This document shows, piece after piece, positions 7,351 to 10,231 of a stretch of 10,231 nucleotides of DNA (its first letter is position 1; each line of letters begins with the position of its first letter). Under the pieces are notes generated by a model. The model made no database searches and was not told the DNA's origin. It saw only the letters and a list, made by a program, of their open reading frames with translations. The stretch comes from Candidatus Latescibacterota bacterium. Its GTDB lineage: Bacteria > Latescibacterota > UBA2968 > UBA8231. Location of the stretch: assembly GCA_003529325.1 (NCBI GenBank), contig DPVW01000498.1, forward strand, positions 1-10,231, in the 5' to 3' direction. Both the position numbers and the translations under genes were made by a program.

Positions 7351-8115
7351 ATGAGTACGCTGGAACTGACGGTACAATACTACCAGGACAGTCCCGCCAA
7401 CGGCCTGTCCTGGCGGGAGGAACACTTCGTGCGGCGCACCGTCGACATGCAGCTCCCCGTCGAGCAGACGGCGCTGGTGCTGGTCGACACCTGGGACAAC
7501 CACTTCATCGAAAGCTGGCTGGAGCGCGCCGAGTCCATGACTCGCGAGGCCGTCGTGCCCGTGCTGAATGCCGGGCGTGAGGCGGGTTTGACCGTCGTCC
7601 ACGCCCCCAGTCCGAATGTGGCCAAGCACTTCCCCGAGCACCTCCAGCGCCACCAGGCAGCTGCGCCAGGGGTCCCCTCGGACTGGCCACCCTCGGAGTT
7701 CCGCAGCCGCCAGGGGGAGTACGCCGCATTCCGTGGACCACGGGCGCAACCCCCGGGGATTCCGAGTATCGAGATCGGCATGTCACCCCACATCGATGTG
7801 CGCGATGACGATGTGTTATTGGCGACGGGCTTGCAGTTGCATGAGTTGTGTCGCGAGCGCGGCATCCTGCACCTGATCTATGCCGGCTTTGCCACCAACT
7901 GGTGTATCCTGAATCGTGACTACGGCATGCGCTCCATGGCGCGCTATGGCTATAACTTGATCCTGCTGCGCGAGGCGACGATGGGCGTGGAGTATCCGGA
8001 CACCGTCGACGAATGCTTCGCCACGGAACTGGCCATTCGAGAGGTGGAGACGCAGCTGGGCTTCAGTGCGTCGAATGCACACTATCTGACGGCGTGCAAC
8101 GCCGCCCGGAGGTAA
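7351..8115 (+). CDS. Isochorismatase-like cysteine hydrolase
   Basis: This 254-residue protein belongs to the isochorismatase-like hydrolase fold. TALVLVDTWDNHF supplies the catalytic aspartate (Asp46), and IYAGFATNWCILNRDYGMRS places the nucleophilic Cys185 after the typical small residues, followed by the conserved helix. SPHIDVRDDDVLLATGLQLHELCRERGILH is the family's strand-helix before the cysteine. The third triad member is normally a lysine and is not obvious. The central insert (about residues 85-145) is longer than in small nicotinamidases and rich in Pro and Arg. Relatives hydrolyse amides, carbamates, ureas or isochorismate, so the substrate is open. It is cytoplasmic, with no signal peptide. 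The stop lies four bases before the enolase-superfamily ATG, so the two genes are almost certainly co-transcribed and may act in one pathway. Confidence 0.93.
   Translation: MSTLELTVQYYQDSPANGLSWREEHFVRRTVDMQLPVEQTALVLVDTWDNHFIESWLERAESMTREAVVPVLNAGREAGLTVVHAPSPNVAKHFPEHLQRHQAAAPGVPSDWPPSEFRSRQGEYAAFRGPRAQPPGIPSIEIGMSPHIDVRDDDVLLATGLQLHELCRERGILHLIYAGFATNWCILNRDYGMRSMARYGYNLILLREATMGVEYPDTVDECFATELAIREVETQLGFSASNAHYLTACNAARR
8108..8112 (+). promoter_or_regulatory. Shine-Dalgarno site of the enolase-superfamily gene
   Basis: GGAGG at the end of the hydrolase gene, directly before its TAA, is seven bases from the ATG at 8120. This is consistent with coupled expression. It also disfavours the out-of-frame ATG at 8115. 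Confidence 0.75.
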
Positions 8116-8119
8116 TGGG

Positions 8120-9346
8120 ATGCGCAATCACCCGCTGGATGGCGTCGAGCGGGAACAGTTATCGATCACCGACGTGCGGGTGTTGCCCTTGTCGTATGTC
8201 GATCCCAACCGCGATCTGTGGCGTTGTGGTGGTTATCAGGTGTGGAAAACGGACGGTGCCATCACCCAGATCTTTACCGATCAGGGTCTGGTCGGTATCG
8301 GCGAGGGCTCGCCGTATGAGAATCCCGCCGAGATCAAGATCTATACCGAGCAAGTGATTCGGCCATTGTTGATCGGCATGAATCCCTTCGACGTCGAATA
8401 TCTGGCCAACCGCGGCAACGACTCGCGCCACAATCGCGCACCGTGGGCGGGGATCGACACGGCCTGCTGGGATCTGATCGGCAAGGCGAAAGGCAAGCCG
8501 GTGTACGAATTGCTGGCGACCGATGGCAAACCGTCACGACAGATCAAGATCTACGCCAGCGCCGGCGTACAGCATGAGTGGTACGACAATGGCGCCGACT
8601 TTCTCGTGGAGGAGGCCCTGCGTTACCAAGAACAGGGCTACGATGCCTTCAAGTTTCGGCCCGGGACGGACTGGCAGCACGCGGGTATGACGCTGGCGCG
8701 GTATGTGCCGATCCTGGAGCGGCTGCGCTCGGCGGTGGGACCGGACTTTCGTTTGATGCACGAGGGCCTGGGCATGGCTCTTGGGTCCTTGGAGGCGATC
8801 ATCACCGACTTCGCGCCAGTCCTCGAAGAATTGGGTTTCTACTGGTTCGAGGAAGCCTTCGGTGGCACCAGTCTGGAACACATCGACTTGTTTCTGCGCC
8901 TGAAACAGGCCCTGCCGACGGTGAAGCTCTCCGGGGGCGAACGGTTCCTCGAACGCTTCGAGGCACAACCGTGGCTGGACCGTCGTGCCCTCGACATCAT
9001 CCAGACGGACTGCAATGTCACGGGGCTTACGGAGAACTGGTATATCGCGCGGATGGCGCATCTGCGTGGCATCACCAGCATCCCGCACAACTGGCACGGT
9101 GGTGGTTCGACGATGGTGAATGCCCACTTCGTGGCAGCTGTGGCCAATCGCGAATATTGCGAACTGAACCAGACCTACAATCCGCTGAAGGAGGGCATCT
9201 TCAAGGAGCCTCTCACGGTCGAAGGGGGTCTGATGACACTACCTGACAAGCCGGGATACGGTGTCGAGTTGATCGACGATGTGGAGCGGATATTCCCCTA
9301 TGTGCCCGGGGGGTATCTGCAGCCCAATAAGCGGCTTGAAGCTTAA
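8120..9346 (+). CDS. Mandelate racemase/muconate lactonizing-type enolase-superfamily enzyme (probable acid-sugar dehydratase)
   Basis: The 408-residue protein has an N-terminal capping domain and a C-terminal barrel with PWAGIDTACWDLIGKAKGKPVYELL (108-132), a near-universal motif of this group. The second-strand base motif is Lys178-Phe-Arg180. The metal ligand positions appear as Glu215 (LMHEGLG), Glu244 or Glu245 (YWFEEAF) and Glu274 (SGGERF). Asp297 (IIQTDCNVTG) and His323 (SIPHNWHGG) form the Asp-His dyad typical of the mandelate racemase subgroup, so abstraction of a proton next to a carboxylate is expected. Most relatives have Asp at the first ligand (D-x-N), so HEG is unusual. Sugar-acid dehydration is the most common activity with these residues, but racemisation is possible. 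It is the second gene of the operon. No transporter or regulator is in view. Confidence 0.95.
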   Translation: MRNHPLDGVEREQLSITDVRVLPLSYVDPNRDLWRCGGYQVWKTDGAITQIFTDQGLVGIGEGSPYENPAEIKIYTEQVIRPLLIGMNPFDVEYLANRGNDSRHNRAPWAGIDTACWDLIGKAKGKPVYELLATDGKPSRQIKIYASAGVQHEWYDNGADFLVEEALRYQEQGYDAFKFRPGTDWQHAGMTLARYVPILERLRSAVGPDFRLMHEGLGMALGSLEAIITDFAPVLEELGFYWFEEAFGGTSLEHIDLFLRLKQALPTVKLSGGERFLERFEAQPWLDRRALDIIQTDCNVTGLTENWYIARMAHLRGITSIPHNWHGGGSTMVNAHFVAAVANREYCELNQTYNPLKEGIFKEPLTVEGGLMTLPDKPGYGVELIDDVERIFPYVPGGYLQPNKRLEA

Positions 9347-10231
9347 GGGTAAAAGACGCCGGATCCGGCGGGACTGCTCGACGTAGGGTGTGATGATGGC
9401 GACGGAGTCGATGCCATCGTGCACGGCCTGCACTGCCAACTCGGCGCACAAGCGAGCCGTGCTCTCGTTGTAGCGGGAAAAACCGCCCTCCTGGGTGGCA
9501 CAGGTTGCCGAACCTGCCGTGTCGACCACGATGACAGGGCTTCCCGGGTAGGGGGCATGAGCGGCGATGGTCTGCGTCGCGCGATGCACGTAGTCCTGCT
9601 TGGACTGTACGATGGGTGGCAGTTGCTGGATCGCCGACCATGATGGTTCGCTGTCGCGCCAGTGAGGCGCAGTAAAACAGCGTGGGCAGGATGGCCATAC
9701 CCGCCTCTTCGACGATGACGGTGTCGAAACGTTTGGATTCCAGGATCCGGTTGATGTAGACGTTGGACATCGTGGCGAGCACGACCCGTGCCTGTTCATG
9801 GCGCAGGTCGCGATTGTGCTCCGCCACGCGCTCTGTAAGCAGGGCCAGTGCCGTCTCGAGCCGACGCTGATGCTCCGCTGATGAGCCGCTGTTGCTCGGA
9901 CGTGGCCAGGCCGACGATGCGGCTGACATACCTTTCACCGAAAGCTGAACTCAGTTGCCACGGGCTGAGGGCGCTGGGTTCAGCCACGGCAAACAGACCG
10001 AGCTGTTGTGGGGTATCAGCTTCGGTCAGGGCACGCAGAAGTTGCCCACACCCCTCGATCTGGCTCTGTATCTGGCCCCATCGCTGGTGCAGGATGTTGA
10101 GCTGTTGTCGGTTGAGCTTCTCCACCTGGTGCAGACTGGCGTCGCTGTGCTCGCCGCCCTGACCGACACGGACGATCTCGCCACGCTCCATGGAGTTGGC
10201 GCCGGCGCCAACTCCATGAGTTTGCTCAAGC
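9347..10231 (-). pseudogene. Superfamily 1 DNA/RNA helicase (UPF1/DNA2-like) remnant, frameshifted and 3'-truncated
   Basis: The gene enters from the right edge, so its Walker A region is outside the window. The frame running in from the edge reads NSMERGEIVRVGQGGEHSDA and a helical segment, then EQQRLI. A frame change near 9880 leads to EHQRRLETALALLTERVAEH, VVLATMSNVYI and motif II FDTVIVEEAGM, then TIMVGDP. A second change near 9627 restores QQLPPIVQSKQDY (motif III: GDP-QQLPP). The second AAA domain follows, with SVAIITPYVEQSRRIRRLL. Coding similarity stops there, next to the enolase-superfamily stop at 9344-9346. The remaining part with motifs V and VI (TVDxxQG..., RxNVALTRA) is absent. 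The order of motifs fits UPF1/DNA2-type SF1 helicases (AAA_11/AAA_12). The frame changes may be sequencing errors, but the missing 3' end is not. The 67-codon frame starting at the ATG at 10229 is a shadow of this one. Confidence 0.8.
10189..10218. repeat. 30-bp perfect palindrome
   Basis: The half-site CATGGAGTTGGCGCC (10189-10203) is followed directly by its exact reverse complement (10204-10218). The next bases on each side do not pair, so it is a discrete palindrome and not a fold-back at a contig end. It lies inside the helicase remnant, where it encodes GVGAGANSM on the minus strand. It has no T-run, so a terminator is unlikely. Its role is unknown. Confidence 0.9.

Noticed and set aside
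9357..9370. 14-base palindrome CGCCGGATCCGGCG followed on the minus strand by TCTTTT, resembling a terminator
   Set aside because: The stem is only five base pairs with a GATC loop, the T-run is short, and the bases still encode conserved helicase residues (RRIRRLL). It is on the wrong strand to end the enolase-superfamily transcript.
1..10231. CRISPR arrays, tRNA or rRNA genes, insertion sequences, phage or defence islands
   Set aside because: No spaced direct repeats, RNA gene signatures, transposase motifs or terminal inverted repeats were seen. The helicase remnant alone is not evidence for a defence system.

Overview
The window looks like chromosomal DNA of a GC-rich bacterium. The exonuclease III and the RNase II-family remnant resemble gammaproteobacterial versions most closely. 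That is my impression from the protein sequences and no search was run. Six genes are intact (a GBA2-like glycosidase, exonuclease III, a small membrane protein, a class III aminotransferase, a cysteine hydrolase and an enolase-superfamily enzyme). They sit among three broken genes. No rRNA, tRNA, CRISPR array, transposase or phage gene was seen.

Layout from left to right. Positions 1-250 hold the ambiguous end of something that starts outside the window. Positions 247-2829 (+) encode a GH116-type glycosidase, which converges on exonuclease III (xthA, 2840-3616, -). Positions 3754-4814 (+) carry the two ends of an RNase II-family gene whose catalytic middle is missing. Next comes a minus-strand pair, a class III aminotransferase (5335-6540) and a CPBP-like membrane protein (4835-5338), joined by a four-base GTGA overlap. 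Upstream of the pair on the same strand is a frameshifted, unrecognised pseudogene (about 6541-7296). Divergent from it is a tight two-gene operon on the plus strand: an isochorismatase-like cysteine hydrolase (7351-8115) and a mandelate racemase/muconate lactonizing-type enzyme (8120-9346). The right end (9347-10231, -) is a superfamily 1 helicase remnant with two frameshifts. It is cut off almost exactly at the stop codon of the enolase-superfamily gene, and a 30-bp perfect palindrome lies inside it.

How the genes may work together. The glycosidase, aminotransferase, hydrolase and acid-sugar-dehydratase-like enzyme would fit catabolism of glycosides and sugar or amide compounds, but no shared substrate can be read from the sequence. 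Two of the broken genes encode nucleic-acid enzymes, and the metabolic genes abut the remnants directly. This suggests that metabolic genes were inserted, or that deletions and decay occurred around them. The frameshifts could also be sequencing or assembly errors. The missing RNase core and the cut helicase end cannot be explained by single-base errors. I see no convincing new defence or mobile system here.
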